The position numbers and the translations under genes were made by a program. Under the pieces are notes generated by a model. The model saw only the letters and a program-made list of their open reading frames with translations, searched no databases and had not been told where the DNA came from. Shown one piece after another: positions 17,533 through 28,111 of a DNA stretch of 64,000 nt (position 1 is the stretch's first letter; each line of letters opens with the position of its first letter). This stretch comes from Aquincola tertiaricarbonis (GTDB taxonomy: Bacteria > Pseudomonadota > Gammaproteobacteria > Burkholderiales > Burkholderiaceae_C). Where the stretch lies: NCBI RefSeq assembly GCF_023573145.1, contig NZ_CP097635.1, forward strand, positions 1,984,001 through 2,048,000, written 5' to 3'.

Positions 17533-18711
17533 TCAGCTCGCCGAGGCCGCGCGCGGCACGATGCTGTTGGCGACGATCTCGCCGAACGGGCCGGTGAGCT
17601 GCGGCTGCACCAGCTTCTGGCGCAGTTGCAGCGGCAGCAGCGGGAACACCAGCTCGGCGAAGCGGTAGGCCTCTTCCAGGTGGGGGTAGCCCGACAGCAC
17701 GAAGTACTCCAGCCCCAGGTCGGCGTACTCCTTGATCAGCGCCGCCACCTGCTGCGGGTTGCCCACCAGCGCGGTGCCGGCACCACCACGCACCAGGCCC
17801 ACGCCGGCCCACAGATGCGGATACACCTCCAGACCCTTGCGGATGTCGGTCGGGTCGAACTGGCCGCCGTGCAGCGCGGCCATGCGGCGTTGGCCTTCGC
17901 TGTCCATGCTGGCGAACTTCTTCTGTGCCGCGGCCACCGTGGCCGGGTCCAGGTGCTTGACCAGGTCGCGCGCGGCGGCCCAGGCTTCGTCCTCGGTCTC
18001 GCGCACGATCACGTGCAGCCGGATGCCGTAGGTCAGCTTGCGGCCATGGCGGGCGGCGCGTTCGCGGATGTCGGCCACCTTGGCGGCCACCGCGGCCGGC
18101 GGCTCGCCCCAGGTCAGGTAGGTGTCCAGCTGCTGCGCGGCCAGCTCATGCGCCTCGGGCGATGAACCGCCGAAGAAGAGAGGCGGGTAAGGCGCCTGCA
18201 CCGGCGGGTACAGCAGCTTGGCGCCCTTGACGCGCAGGTGCTTGCCTTCGTGGTCGTAGGGCGTGCCGCTGTGGCTGCGCGCCAGCACCTCGCGCCAGAT
18301 GGTCAGGAACTCGGTGGACAGCTCGTAGCGCTCGGCATGCGGCAGGAACAGGCCGTCGCCCTCCAGCTCCTCGGCGTCGCCGCCGGTCACCAGGTTGAGC
18401 AGCAGCCGCCCGCCCGACAGGCGGTCGAAGGTGGCGGCGATGCGGGCCTGCTGCACCGGCGTCATCAGCCCCGGCCGCAGCGCCACCAGGAACTTGAGCC
18501 GACGCGTCGCGTCGATCAGGCTGGAAGCCACCGTCCACGGGTCTTCGCAGGAGCGGCCGGTGGGAATGAGCACGCCTTCGTAGCCCAGCGTGTCGGCGGC
18601 CACCGCCACCTGCTTGAAGTAGTTGAAGTCGGCCTGGCGGCCGCCCTGGGCGGTGCCCAGGTAGCGGCTGTCGCCATGGGTGGGGATGAACCAGAGGATC
18701 TTCAGAGACAT
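17533..18711 (-). CDS. ssuD: FMNH2-dependent alkanesulfonate monooxygenase
   Basis: A 392-residue bacterial-luciferase-like TIM barrel, the usual SsuD size. It opens with [17 protein letters not shown] and contains the conserved [14 protein letters not shown] and [13 protein letters not shown] segments. With FMNH2 from SsuE and oxygen it cleaves C1-C14 sulfonates to an aldehyde plus sulfite in the cytoplasm. It lies between ssuA and ssuC in the classical order. Confidence 0.95.
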   Translation of the reverse strand: MSLKILWFIPTHGDSRYLGTAQGGRQADFNYFKQVAVAADTLGYEGVLIPTGRSCEDPWTVASSLIDATRRLKFLVALRPGLMTPVQQARIAATFDRLSGGRLLLNLVTGGDAEELEGDGLFLPHAERYELSTEFLTIWREVLARSHSGTPYDHEGKHLRVKGAKLLYPPVQAPYPPLFFGGSSPEAHELAAQQLDTYLTWGEPPAAVAAKVADIRERAARHGRKLTYGIRLHVIVRETEDEAWAAARDLVKHLDPATVAAAQKKFASMDSEGQRRMAALHGGQFDPTDIRKGLEVYPHLWAGVGLVRGGAGTALVGNPQQVAALIKEYADLGLEYFVLSGYPHLEEAYRFAELVFPLLPLQLRQKLVQPQLTGPFGEIVANSIVPRAASAS

Positions 18712-18722
18712 GACAGCAGTCT

Positions 18723-19676
18723 TCAGTTGGCGGCGGCCGGCAACGCATCGCTGATGCGCAGCGGCTTCGGGATCAGCTTGAGCGCATGGAAGACGTCGGC
18801 GATCTTCTGCTGCTCGGCGGCCACCGCAGGGGTGAGCGGCTGCACGCCGAACTGGTTGCGCTGCAGCGCTCGTTCGACGATCTCCACGTCCAGGCCCTGG
18901 ATCGGCGCGATCAATTGCGCGGCCTGGGCGGTGTTGGCCTTCAGCCAGCGGCCCTGTTCCACGCTGTCCTCGAACAGCACGCGGATGACCTGCGGCTTTT
19001 TCTGCGCGTAGTTGCGCTCGGCCAGGTAGTAGGCGTAGTTGTTCACCAGGCCGCGGCCATCGGCCACGATGCGGGCGCCAGTCTGCTTTTCCACGGCGGC
19101 CAGGAAGGGGTCCCAGATCACCCAGGCATCGACCGCGCCCTTCTCGAAGGCGGCGCGGGCGTCGGCCGGCGGCAGGAACACGGGCTGGATGTCGGTGTAC
19201 TGCAGGCCGGCTTTTTCCAGCGCGCGCACCAGCAGGTAGTGCACGTTGCTGCCCTTGTTCAGCGCCACCTTCTTGCCGCGCAGGTCGGCCACGGTCTTGA
19301 TGGCCGAGTCCTTGGGCACCACGATGGCCTCGGCCTGCGGCGCGGCCGGGTCGTTGCCCACGTACACGAAGCTGGCGCCCGCGGCCTGCGCGAAGATGGG
19401 CGGTGCTTCACCCACGTAGCCCACGTCGATGGCGCCGACGTTCAGGCCTTCCAGCAGCTGCGGGCCGGCGGGAAATTCCATCCACTTCACGGCCACACCC
19501 AGCGGCGCCAGCTTCTTTTCCAGCGTGCCCTGCGCCTTTTGCAGCGTGAGCAGGCTGGCCGACTTCTGGAAGCCGATGCGCAGCACCTCGCCGCCTTGCG
19601 CAGCGGCGGTGCCCAGCGCCAGGGCCAGCGTGGTGGCCAGGCCCAGCCGGGCCAGGGTGCGGCGGGTGGTGTTCAT
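18723..19676 (-). CDS. ssuA: aliphatic sulfonate ABC transporter, substrate-binding protein
   Basis: A 317-residue periplasmic binding protein with a signal peptide ending near GTAAAQG (residue 27). [20 protein letters not shown] and [23 protein letters not shown] are the expected SsuA segments. It delivers sulfonates to SsuBC. The ATG shares one base with the ssuE stop (TGATG). The close paralogue at 51126-52094 shares the IGFQKSS opening. Confidence 0.93.
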   Translation of the reverse strand: MNTTRRTLARLGLATTLALALGTAAAQGGEVLRIGFQKSASLLTLQKAQGTLEKKLAPLGVAVKWMEFPAGPQLLEGLNVGAIDVGYVGEAPPIFAQAAGASFVYVGNDPAAPQAEAIVVPKDSAIKTVADLRGKKVALNKGSNVHYLLVRALEKAGLQYTDIQPVFLPPADARAAFEKGAVDAWVIWDPFLAAVEKQTGARIVADGRGLVNNYAYYLAERNYAQKKPQVIRVLFEDSVEQGRWLKANTAQAAQLIAPIQGLDVEIVERALQRNQFGVQPLTPAVAAEQQKIADVFHALKLIPKPLRISDALPAAAN

Positions 19677-20248
19677 CAGGCGGCCTCGCGGAGCACGTCT
19701 TGCGCGGGGGCGCGGGCGGCCAGCAGCGCTTGCGCCTGCTGCACCGCTTCATCGATGCGGGCCTGCAGCGCGGTGCTGTTGAGCGTGTAGCCGTCGAAGT
19801 CGGCCTCCGCGGCGTATACCGCCGAAGGCACGGTCAGTGCGCGGAAGAAGCCGAACAGCGGCCGCAGCTGGTGGTCCACCACCAGCGCATGGCGGTCGCT
19901 GCCACCGTTGGCGGCCAGCAGCACCGGGCGGCCCACCAGCGCATCGGGCGGCACCAGGTCGAACAGGTGCTTGAAGAGGCCGGTGTACGAACCCTTGTAG
20001 ACGGGCGTCACCGCCACCAGCAGGTCGGCGCTGGCAATGGCGCGCAGCGCGGCGGCGGCTTCGTCGGGCAAGCCTTGCGGCGTCAGGGCCGGGCCGATCT
20101 GCGGCGCCAGCTTCCAGATTTCCACCGTCTGCACGGTGACGGGCAGGGCGGCCGACAGGCCATCGGCAATGGCCTGGGCCAGCACCTTGGTGCGGGAACG
20201 TTCACCGGTATTGCCGATGACGACGGTGATGCGGTGGGGTGTAGTCAT
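19676..20248 (-). CDS. ssuE: NAD(P)H-dependent FMN reductase of the sulfonate pathway
   Basis: A 190-residue flavodoxin-like reductase. VVIGNTGERSRTKVLA opens the nucleotide-binding fold and ATPVYKGSYTGLFKHLFDL is the conserved FMN region of SsuE/MsuE. It supplies FMNH2 to SsuD and probably to the DszA-type enzymes encoded further along. First gene of ssuEADCB. A -10 box lies only 9 nt before its ATG and no Shine-Dalgarno sequence is seen, which suggests a leaderless mRNA. Confidence 0.93.
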   Translation of the reverse strand: MTTPHRITVVIGNTGERSRTKVLAQAIADGLSAALPVTVQTVEIWKLAPQIGPALTPQGLPDEAAAALRAIASADLLVAVTPVYKGSYTGLFKHLFDLVPPDALVGRPVLLAANGGSDRHALVVDHQLRPLFGFFRALTVPSAVYAAEADFDGYTLNSTALQARIDEAVQQAQALLAARAPAQDVLREAA

Positions 20249-20257
20249 AAGGGCGCA

Positions 20258-20311
20258 AGGCTAGGCAGCCCGCGGCCCGCGGCCAACGAAGGTTTCCGCA
20301 GGTCGATCCTT
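20258..20311 (-). promoter_or_regulatory. sulfur-type promoter of ssuEADCB
   Basis: On the minus strand, TTGGCC (20281-20286, inside CTTCGTTGGCC), a 17-bp spacer and TAGCCT (20258-20263), ending 9 nt before the ssuE ATG. Upstream is GGAAAC, shared with the DszC-gene promoter; the GCATA half-site is not conserved here. Confidence 0.6.
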
Positions 20312-20501
20312 GGGAACCGTCTTACTGGGCGCTCGTGGCACCTGCCTCTAGCGCGGCTTCGATAGGTCTTTGGCGCATAGGTCCCTCATCACATGGGAGG
20401 GTGTCGGCCTTGCTGCACCCGCTTAGGCTGCACGCGTTGGGCAGGCGTGGCGGCAGGGCTGCCACTTGTGGCTGATCTGATCATTTGAAGGAGCGGCTGT
20501 C

Positions 20502-22547
20502 ATGACTCGACTCATCGATTGCATTCTTCCGACCTGGGCTCTGCTGTGCTTGTTCCTGCTCAGTGGCTGTACTTCCGTCGCACCATATCGGAACCACTTC
20601 TCGACGGCTGAAGAGGAAGCCACCTTGTCCGCGCCGTGCGTCAAGGTTGAGCGAGACGCCAGTGGCGTTGAGCGCGAGGTCGAACTGCGCGCACAGATCG
20701 CGACCGAACGGTTGCCCTGCTACAAGCAGTCGATCGAGGTGACGAAGGAATATCGATTGTTCTTCGTCGAGTTCGACGAACAAGGGCGCTACCACGATCG
20801 CCGGCAGATGGAGCAGTTGTTCGAGTACTTGAAGAAGGTTCGCGTCGAATCAACTCGTTCCAAAGCCGACTGTCCCGGTTCAGGTGCGGGTGTGGGAACT
20901 GGCCTGAGCATCGTCACTTTTGTGCACGGCTGGAGGCACAACGCACGCTACGACGACGAGCACCTGAACCTGGCTCGCAAGGTCTTGCGCTACACCTACC
21001 AAGGTGAGCAGTCCAAGCCGCACTACAACCCCGCCGATTGCCCAAGAGACGTCGTGGGCATCTTCGTCGGATGGCGCGGGTTGTCCACGACAGTGACGGA
21101 CGCGCCACGTGGCGCCCTCAGAAGCATTCTTGAGCCATGGGAGTGGATGTCTGTCTGGGATCGGAAGAACACGGCGCAGAACGTGGCAGTGGGCTCGGTG
21201 CGCGAACTCCTCGGAACGATTCGGGCCTACCAACAAACGCGAAATGAGGACGAGAAGACCCGGTGTGCTTTCAAGGAATTGGTGAACGCACCGGTTCAGG
21301 CCGGCGCCGTGCACAGTGAGGTTTTCCAATGTTTGGCTGTACGCCACCTGATCGTGGGGCATTCGTACGGCGCTCTCATCGTGCACAACGCTGTTTCACA
21401 GCAATTGGTGGAGAGTGTGACCCGGGGTCGCTTCGAAGTCCCCAACGACGTGACATGCCAGGTGGTGCCGGGCGATCCTTCGAGTGGCCGGGCGCTGGTC
21501 CAAGGGTATGCCGATCTCATCATCCTGCTGAATCCTGCCGTTGAGGGCGCGAGGTATGAACCGCTGTATGAGGCGATCGCCCAGCGGGCTGGAAGAGATC
21601 AAGGCGCTGATGGTTTTTGTCCGAATCAAAAGCCAGTCATGGTGGTTTTGACTTCGCTGAATGATTTCGCAACCCGCCAGGCCTTCCGTGCGGTGCGGTT
21701 CGTGGGCACCTTCTTTGAGAGCAACAGCCCCTACAACGACCGACTCACGGCAGAAGAGCGTGCATACATCGCGGCCGAGGAAGGGCGCAGCAGTCTACGG
21801 ACATTGGGACATAACCCAAGGTACAACACGCACGAGCTGCTTGGCTGGAAGGAGTATCTGGCTCAACAGTCGCACGACGCCCGTTTCCTTCGTGATCTCG
21901 ACGATGAAGAATCGCAGCGGCAGGCAACCGCCAGGTTGACGGGGATCCCGGTACGCTCAGTCCAGGCGCAGGTCGAGTTCGAAAGAATGCGTGCGAGTAG
22001 CCTTCAAGCACTGACGGTGCGCGCTGAACATGCCGCTTCGATTCGTGCCAACTGTCCGGCCGGTAAGGATTCGCCGCCCCGATGGCAGATGTTTTGCCCG
22101 AGTTCCGATGTCCTTTCGGCTCGGGACCAGGACACACGCGTCAACGGGGCGATGGTCGACAGCAACCTGGCCCATCGGCTGCCTCGGCGCGGTGGTTCCA
22201 GGCTGGCGGAGAGCGGATGGAGCATGGGCTTTCTTGGCGGCTCGGTGCTAAGCCATCTCCCGTACTACATGCCGGACTACAACGAGCCAGCGCATGCCGT
22301 GTTGCTCGAGAAGCAACAAGTGCCCGAGTACCACTCGGCACGAACGCCGATATGGAACGTCATCGTCCGAGACGACAAGATCATGGATGGCCATGGCGAC
22401 ATCGCCGGCTCCACGCTGGTCGATCTGCTCGCGCAGCTGTACCGGTCTGTCACGCTCAGCAGCTTTGACAAAACGGTGCTCGAGAGACTGATTGCCCTAT
22501 CGGAATGCCAGTTGAAGCAGTGCTCAGCCGCCACGTCGAATGATTGA
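20502..22547 (+). CDS. large putative lipoprotein with alpha/beta-hydrolase motifs, low GC
   Basis: I do not recognise this 681-residue protein as a named family. Its N-terminus is a lipoprotein signal (LLSGC, Cys23). TFVHGWRHN (141-144 core VHGW) followed by VGHSYGALI with Ser288 is the layout of a serine hydrolase, and HGDIAGSTL near residue 635 could supply the His. The base composition and codon use are clearly less GC-rich than all neighbours, which points to horizontal acquisition. It sits alone between ssuE (divergent) and the molbindin gene. An envelope-anchored esterase or lipase is the best guess; it could also be an effector-like hydrolase. Confidence 0.55.
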   Translation: MTRLIDCILPTWALLCLFLLSGCTSVAPYRNHFSTAEEEATLSAPCVKVERDASGVEREVELRAQIATERLPCYKQSIEVTKEYRLFFVEFDEQGRYHDRRQMEQLFEYLKKVRVESTRSKADCPGSGAGVGTGLSIVTFVHGWRHNARYDDEHLNLARKVLRYTYQGEQSKPHYNPADCPRDVVGIFVGWRGLSTTVTDAPRGALRSILEPWEWMSVWDRKNTAQNVAVGSVRELLGTIRAYQQTRNEDEKTRCAFKELVNAPVQAGAVHSEVFQCLAVRHLIVGHSYGALIVHNAVSQQLVESVTRGRFEVPNDVTCQVVPGDPSSGRALVQGYADLIILLNPAVEGARYEPLYEAIAQRAGRDQGADGFCPNQKPVMVVLTSLNDFATRQAFRAVRFVGTFFESNSPYNDRLTAEERAYIAAEEGRSSLRTLGHNPRYNTHELLGWKEYLAQQSHDARFLRDLDDEESQRQATARLTGIPVRSVQAQVEFERMRASSLQALTVRAEHAASIRANCPAGKDSPPRWQMFCPSSDVLSARDQDTRVNGAMVDSNLAHRLPRRGGSRLAESGWSMGFLGGSVLSHLPYYMPDYNEPAHAVLLEKQQVPEYHSARTPIWNVIVRDDKIMDGHGDIAGSTLVDLLAQLYRSVTLSSFDKTVLERLIALSECQLKQCSAATSND

Positions 22548-22602
22548 GCGCCGATGGATTCAGCCATCCCCACGCGGCACCGGACCAGCATCATCGCTGC
22601 AC

Positions 22603-22656
22603 GCATGTCAAGCTGCAAAAGCCTTCGTTGGCCGACTAAGCGCGGCGGCCTACGCT
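22603..22656 (+). promoter_or_regulatory. sulfur-type promoter of the molbindin-hydrolase-lsfA unit
   Basis: GCATGTCA begins at 22603, exactly 25 nt before TTGGCC (22628-22633, in CCTTCGTTGGCC); after a 17-bp spacer comes TACGCT (22651-22656). Leader of about 33 nt with a normal GAAGGAAGAG ribosome site before ATG 22695. Confidence 0.6.
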
Positions 22657-22694
22657 GACCTGCATCCGCTGCCCCTGCAGCTTGAAGGAAGAGC

Positions 22695-22913
22695 ATGAGC
22701 ATCAACGCCATCAACGTGCGCAATCAGTTCCGCGGCAAGGTCCGCGAAGTGATCGAAGGCCCGGTCGTGTCCGAAGTGGACGTCGAAACCGCCGGCGGCC
22801 TGATCGTCACCTCGGTCATCACCACCCGTTCGGTCAAGGAACTGGGCATCGTGCCCGGCAAGGAAGTGATCGCGCTGGTGAAGTCGACCGAGGTGTCGAT
22901 CGCCACGCTGTGA
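22695..22913 (+). CDS. ssuF: molbindin-like TOBE-domain protein (SsuF-like)
   Basis: A 72-residue single Mop/TOBE domain (INAINVRNQFRGKV ... VTSVITTRSV). Such proteins bind molybdate or related oxyanions. In Pseudomonas putida S-313 a protein of this type, SsuF, is encoded with ssuEADCB and needed for growth on sulfonates; its exact role is unresolved. Here it is separated from ssu by the low-GC lipoprotein gene but shares the same promoter type. The name is inferred from size, domain and context. Confidence 0.72.
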   Translation: MSINAINVRNQFRGKVREVIEGPVVSEVDVETAGGLIVTSVITTRSVKELGIVPGKEVIALVKSTEVSIATL

Positions 22914-22933
22914 CGCCGTAGCAGGACCTACTG

Positions 22934-23545
22934 ATGGTGCCCGCCTTCGTCACCCGCCATCCGCGCAACGCGCCGCGCCTGTTGATCGTGCCGGGCTTGC
23001 ACGACAGCGGGCCTGCGCATTGGCAAAGCTGGCTGCAACAGGGCGACCGCCGCGCCGTGCGGGTGGTGCAGCGCGACTGGACGCTGCCCGACCTGGACCG
23101 CTGGGCCTCGCGCATCGACAGCACGCTGGAGCGTGCCGGCGCCGGCCCGTGGATCGCGGTGGCGCACAGCTTCGGCTGCCTGGCCGTGGCCCGCCACCTG
23201 GCGCTGCAGCCCGATTCGCCCATCGCCGCCGCGCTGCTGGTGGCGCCGGCCGACCCCGACAAGTTTGGTGTGGCCTCGCTGCTGCCCACGCAGCCGCTGG
23301 GCTTGCCCAGCACCATGCTGATCAGCGAGACCGACCCCTGGATGAGCGCCAGCCATGCGCGCCGCCTGGCCCAACGCTGGGGCAGCTCCACCATCAACCT
23401 CGGTAATGCCGGGCACATCAACACCGAGGCGGGTTTCGGCCCGCTGCCGCTGGCCCGCCGCTGGGTGACCACCATGAGCCAGCGGCTGGAACGCACCCAC
23501 CGCCCTGACCGCGCGGCCTTTGCCGAATGGTCGTTCGCACTTTGA
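22934..23545 (+). CDS. RBBP9/YdeN-family serine hydrolase
   Basis: A 203-residue alpha/beta hydrolase. GLHDSGPAHWQ near residue 23 is the family signature, the nucleophile Ser is in VAHSFGCLA (about residue 78), and Asp and His are likely in ETDPWMS and GNAGHIN. The family contains small cytoplasmic hydrolases of unknown substrate. It lies 20 bp after the molbindin gene and 12 bp before lsfA, and so belongs to this sulfur-controlled unit. Confidence 0.8.
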   Translation: MVPAFVTRHPRNAPRLLIVPGLHDSGPAHWQSWLQQGDRRAVRVVQRDWTLPDLDRWASRIDSTLERAGAGPWIAVAHSFGCLAVARHLALQPDSPIAAALLVAPADPDKFGVASLLPTQPLGLPSTMLISETDPWMSASHARRLAQRWGSSTINLGNAGHINTEAGFGPLPLARRWVTTMSQRLERTHRPDRAAFAEWSFAL

Positions 23546-23557
23546 GAAGGAGCCCCC

Positions 23558-24211
23558 ATGCCCACCTTGAGACTTGGCGACACCGCCCCCGACTTCGAGC
23601 AGGCCTCCAGCGCCGGCCCCATCCGCTTCCATGAATGGCTGGGCGACAGCTGGGGCGTGCTGTTTTCGCACCCCGCCGACTTCACGCCGGTGTGCACCAC
23701 CGAGCTGGGCCTGACGGCCAAGCTGAAGGATGAATTCGCCAAGCGCAACGTGAAGGTGATCGCGCTGTCGGTCGACCCGGTGGACAAGCACGGCCAGTGG
23801 ATCGAGGACATCAACCGCACGCAGCACACGCAGGTCAACTTTCCCATCATCGCGGATGCCGACCGCAAGGTGAGCGAACTGTACGACCTGATCCACCCCA
23901 ACGCCAGCGCCACGGCCACGGTGCGCTCGCTGTTCGTCATCGACCCGGCCAAGAAGGTGCGGCTGGTGATCACCTACCCGGCCAGCACCGGCCGCAACTT
24001 CGACGAGATCCTGCGCGTGATCGACTCGCTGCAGCTGACCGACCACCACAGCGTGGCCACGCCGGGCAACTGGAAGCAGGGCGACGACGTGGTGATCGTG
24101 CCTTCGCTGCAGGACCCGGAAGTGATCGCCCAGAAGTTCCCCAAGGGCTACACCGCAGTGACGCCCTACCTGCGGCTGACGCCGCAGCCTGAAGCTTCCA
24201 TCAAGCGCTGA
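23558..24211 (+). CDS. lsfA: 1-Cys peroxiredoxin LsfA
   Basis: A 217-residue Prx6-type peroxiredoxin. The peroxidatic Cys46 is in DFTPVCTTE and no resolving Cys is apparent. The IRFHEWLGDSWGVLFSHPAD and YLRLTPQPE segments match LsfA of pseudomonads, which is strongly induced by sulfate starvation. It reduces peroxides made by the flavin monooxygenases of this island. Third gene of the ssuF-like unit, with a good AGAAGGAG ribosome site. Confidence 0.88.
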   Translation: MPTLRLGDTAPDFEQASSAGPIRFHEWLGDSWGVLFSHPADFTPVCTTELGLTAKLKDEFAKRNVKVIALSVDPVDKHGQWIEDINRTQHTQVNFPIIADADRKVSELYDLIHPNASATATVRSLFVIDPAKKVRLVITYPASTGRNFDEILRVIDSLQLTDHHSVATPGNWKQGDDVVIVPSLQDPEVIAQKFPKGYTAVTPYLRLTPQPEASIKR

Positions 24212-24227
24212 ACGCCGCCGGCGACGT

Positions 24228-24867
24228 TCAGCCGCCGGCTTCTTCCAGGGCCCGCCGCGTGGCGGGCCGCTGGGCGATCAGCGCGTGGTGGGCCCTCAGG
24301 CGCGGGAAGGCCTGCACGTCCACGCCATCACCTTCCAGCCAGCCGGTGATGGTGAACAGGTAGGCATCGGCCACGCTGTAGCGCGCGCCCAGTACATAAG
24401 GTCCTTGCTCGGCCGTGGCCGCCAGCCAGGCTTCCAGCTGCTGCGCGCAGGCCGTCATCGTCTGCGGCACCTTGGCCTTCATCGCCTCGATGGCGGCGGC
24501 GTCGTCGGCCCAGCGCGCGCCGCGCCGCTTGTGCGCATGCGCCACGTGCACGGTGGAGGCCAGGTAGGCCGACAGCTCGTTCAGGCGCGCCAGCGCGAAA
24601 GCATCGTCCAGCGGCGCCAGACCGGCCTGCGGATGGGTCTGCGCAATGAACAGCAGCAGCGCCGGCACTTCGGTGAGCACGCCTTGCGGCGTGGCCAGCG
24701 CCGGCACCCGGCCCTTGGGGTTGAGCGCGAGGTACTCGGGGCTTTGCTGCTGCTGCTGCGTGAAGTCCAGCTTCACCAGCCGGAAGGTGGCTTGCGCTTC
24801 ATGCAGCGCGATGTGCACGGCCTGCGCGCAGGTGCCTGGCGCGGTGTAGAAGGTCCAGCCAGCGGAA

Positions 24868-24887
<20 letters not shown>
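24228..24887 (-). CDS. glutathione S-transferase family protein
   Basis: A 219-residue protein with an N-terminal thioredoxin-like domain (YTAPGTCAQAVHIALHEA; the Cys at about residue 20 is the beta-class position) and an all-helical C-terminal domain containing YSVADAYLFTITGW. It would conjugate or transfer glutathione in the cytoplasm. The gene overlaps the 3' end of sfnR by about 20 bp and is probably cotranscribed with it, which suggests a role in organosulfur or electrophile handling. Confidence 0.85.
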
Positions 24888-26076
<1,189 letters not shown>

Positions 26077-26083
26077 GGCGGCC

Positions 26084-26137
26084 AGCCTACGGGCCGGGGC
26101 GCCGACTGCGAACGAAGCGCTGCGGCTATGCAAACGC
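26084..26137 (-). promoter_or_regulatory. sulfur-type promoter of sfnR
   Basis: On the minus strand, TTCGCA (26107-26112, in GCTTCGTTCGCA), a 17-bp spacer and TAGGCT (26084-26089), 7 nt before the GTG start. GCGTTTGC stands 25 nt before the -35 and GCATAGCC 19 nt before it. Predicts a near-leaderless transcript. Confidence 0.55.
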
Positions 26138-26143
26138 GGCGGG

Positions 26144-26153
26144 CGCATATGCG
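26144..26153. promoter_or_regulatory. CGCATATGCG palindrome between sfnR and the encapsulin operon
   Basis: A 10-bp perfect palindrome containing two GCATA-type half-sites, between the two divergent sulfur promoters. It could be a shared activator or autoregulator site. Confidence 0.35.
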
Positions 26154-26192
26154 GTGCGCGCGCAGCTGCCCCCTGCTCTTGTTACAGCCGGC

Positions 26193-26246
26193 GCATATCC
26201 AAAGACGAATCGCTTCCTTGGCTGCCGGCGGTGCCCTGCTTAGGCT
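26193..26246 (+). promoter_or_regulatory. sulfur-type promoter of the encapsulin operon
   Basis: GCATATCCAAAG starts at 26193, TTGGCT is at 26218-26223 (25 nt on), then a 17-bp spacer and TAGGCT at 26241-26246. The same 12-bp GCATATCCAAAG occurs before the 42389 operon. The leader is about 35 nt with an ACAGGAG ribosome site before ATG 26287. Confidence 0.6.
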
Positions 26247-26286
26247 GGCGTTGCCGTCTATCGCCACCCGAACAGGAGCCGTACCG

Positions 26287-26738
26287 ATGTCCGCCGTTCT
26301 CGAAGAAGTTGTCCTCCACCCCACCTTGCAGGCGGCCCAGGCCGAAGCCACGGCGCTGGGCCTGCCCTTCTCCGGCAGCGTCAGCCCGCAGCAGGCCTGG
26401 GAGCTGTTCCAGGCCGGCCAGGCCCGCATCGTCGACGTGCGCACCGCCGAGGAGCGCAAGTTCGTCGGCCAGGTGCCCGGCACCTTGCACGTGGCCTGGG
26501 CCACCGGCACCGCGCTGACCCGCAACCCGCGCTTCGTGCGCGAGCTGGAAGCCAAGGTCGGCCGCCACGACCCGGTGCTGCTGCTGTGCCGCAGCGGCAA
26601 GCGGTCGGCGCTGGCGGCAGAAGCCGCCGCCAAGGCCGGCTTCACCCGCGTGTTCAACATCCGTGAAGGCTTTGAAGGCGAGCTGAATGCCGCGCAGCAG
26701 CGCGGCACCGCCGATGGATGGCGCTACCAGGGGCTGCC

Positions 26739-26754
<16 letters not shown>
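26287..26754 (+). CDS. rhodanese-like sulfurtransferase of the encapsulin operon
   Basis: A 155-residue single-domain rhodanese. The catalytic loop is CRSGKRS with Cys101, preceded by VDVRTAEER (CH2A motif). It would carry persulfide sulfur in the cytoplasm. It is the first gene of the operon rhodanese-epsC-XRE-encapsulin-desulfurase; rhodaneses of this type are regular partners of family 2A encapsulins, so transfer of sulfur to or from the compartment is a sensible inference. Its stop overlaps the next gene. Confidence 0.85.
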
Positions 26755-27715
<961 letters not shown>

Positions 27716-27716
<1 letters not shown>

Positions 27717-28024
27717 TGGCGGTCGGCGTGCCGATGCCGGGCAGCCCGGCTTCCGAGGTGCCGCCGCCCACGCTGGCGGTGGGCCGCTTTGGCGCGGTGG
27801 TGCGCCAGCTGCGCGAAGGCCGCGGCTGGTCGCAGGAGCGGCTGGCCGGCGAAGCCGAGCTCAATCGCTCGTACATGGGCGAGGTGGAACGCGGCGTGGT
27901 GATGCCCTCGCTGGCCACCGCCGCCAAGCTGGCCGCTGCGCTGGGCGTGCCGCTGTCGCGCCTGCTGCAGCACTGCGAGCAGACCGAGGCCGACCGTGCG
28001 GCCGAGGCCTTTCGCTGGCTATAG
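27716..28024 (+). CDS. XRE-family helix-turn-helix regulator in the encapsulin operon
   Basis: A 102-residue protein that is essentially one HTH_XRE domain: LREGRGWSQERLAGEAELNR for the first helices and SYMGEVERGVVMPSLATAAK for the recognition region. The ATG shares one base with the epsC stop (TGATG), so it is translationally coupled. It probably autoregulates the operon; its own operator is not evident. No ligand domain. Confidence 0.8.
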
Positions 28025-28047
28025 CCGGTTGATCCGGCAGGGGTGGC

Positions 28048-28103
28048 GCAGCGATATTCGGATTCGTACTTTCGTTATTCACAACAAGTAGTTCCATTCA
28101 AGG
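28048..28103 (+). promoter_or_regulatory. possible internal promoter before the encapsulin gene
   Basis: GGATTCGTACTTTCGTTATT resembles the sulfur promoters (TTATTC at 28075-28080, 17-bp spacer, weak TCAAGG). The 87-bp gap is large for this otherwise tight operon and is unusually AT-rich. Weak -10, so tentative. Confidence 0.3.
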
Positions 28104-28111
28104 GAGTTTCC

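Noticed and set aside
26077..26148. Longer sfnR start at ATG 26148
   Set aside because: It would put the start upstream of the sfnR promoter and add residues without similarity.
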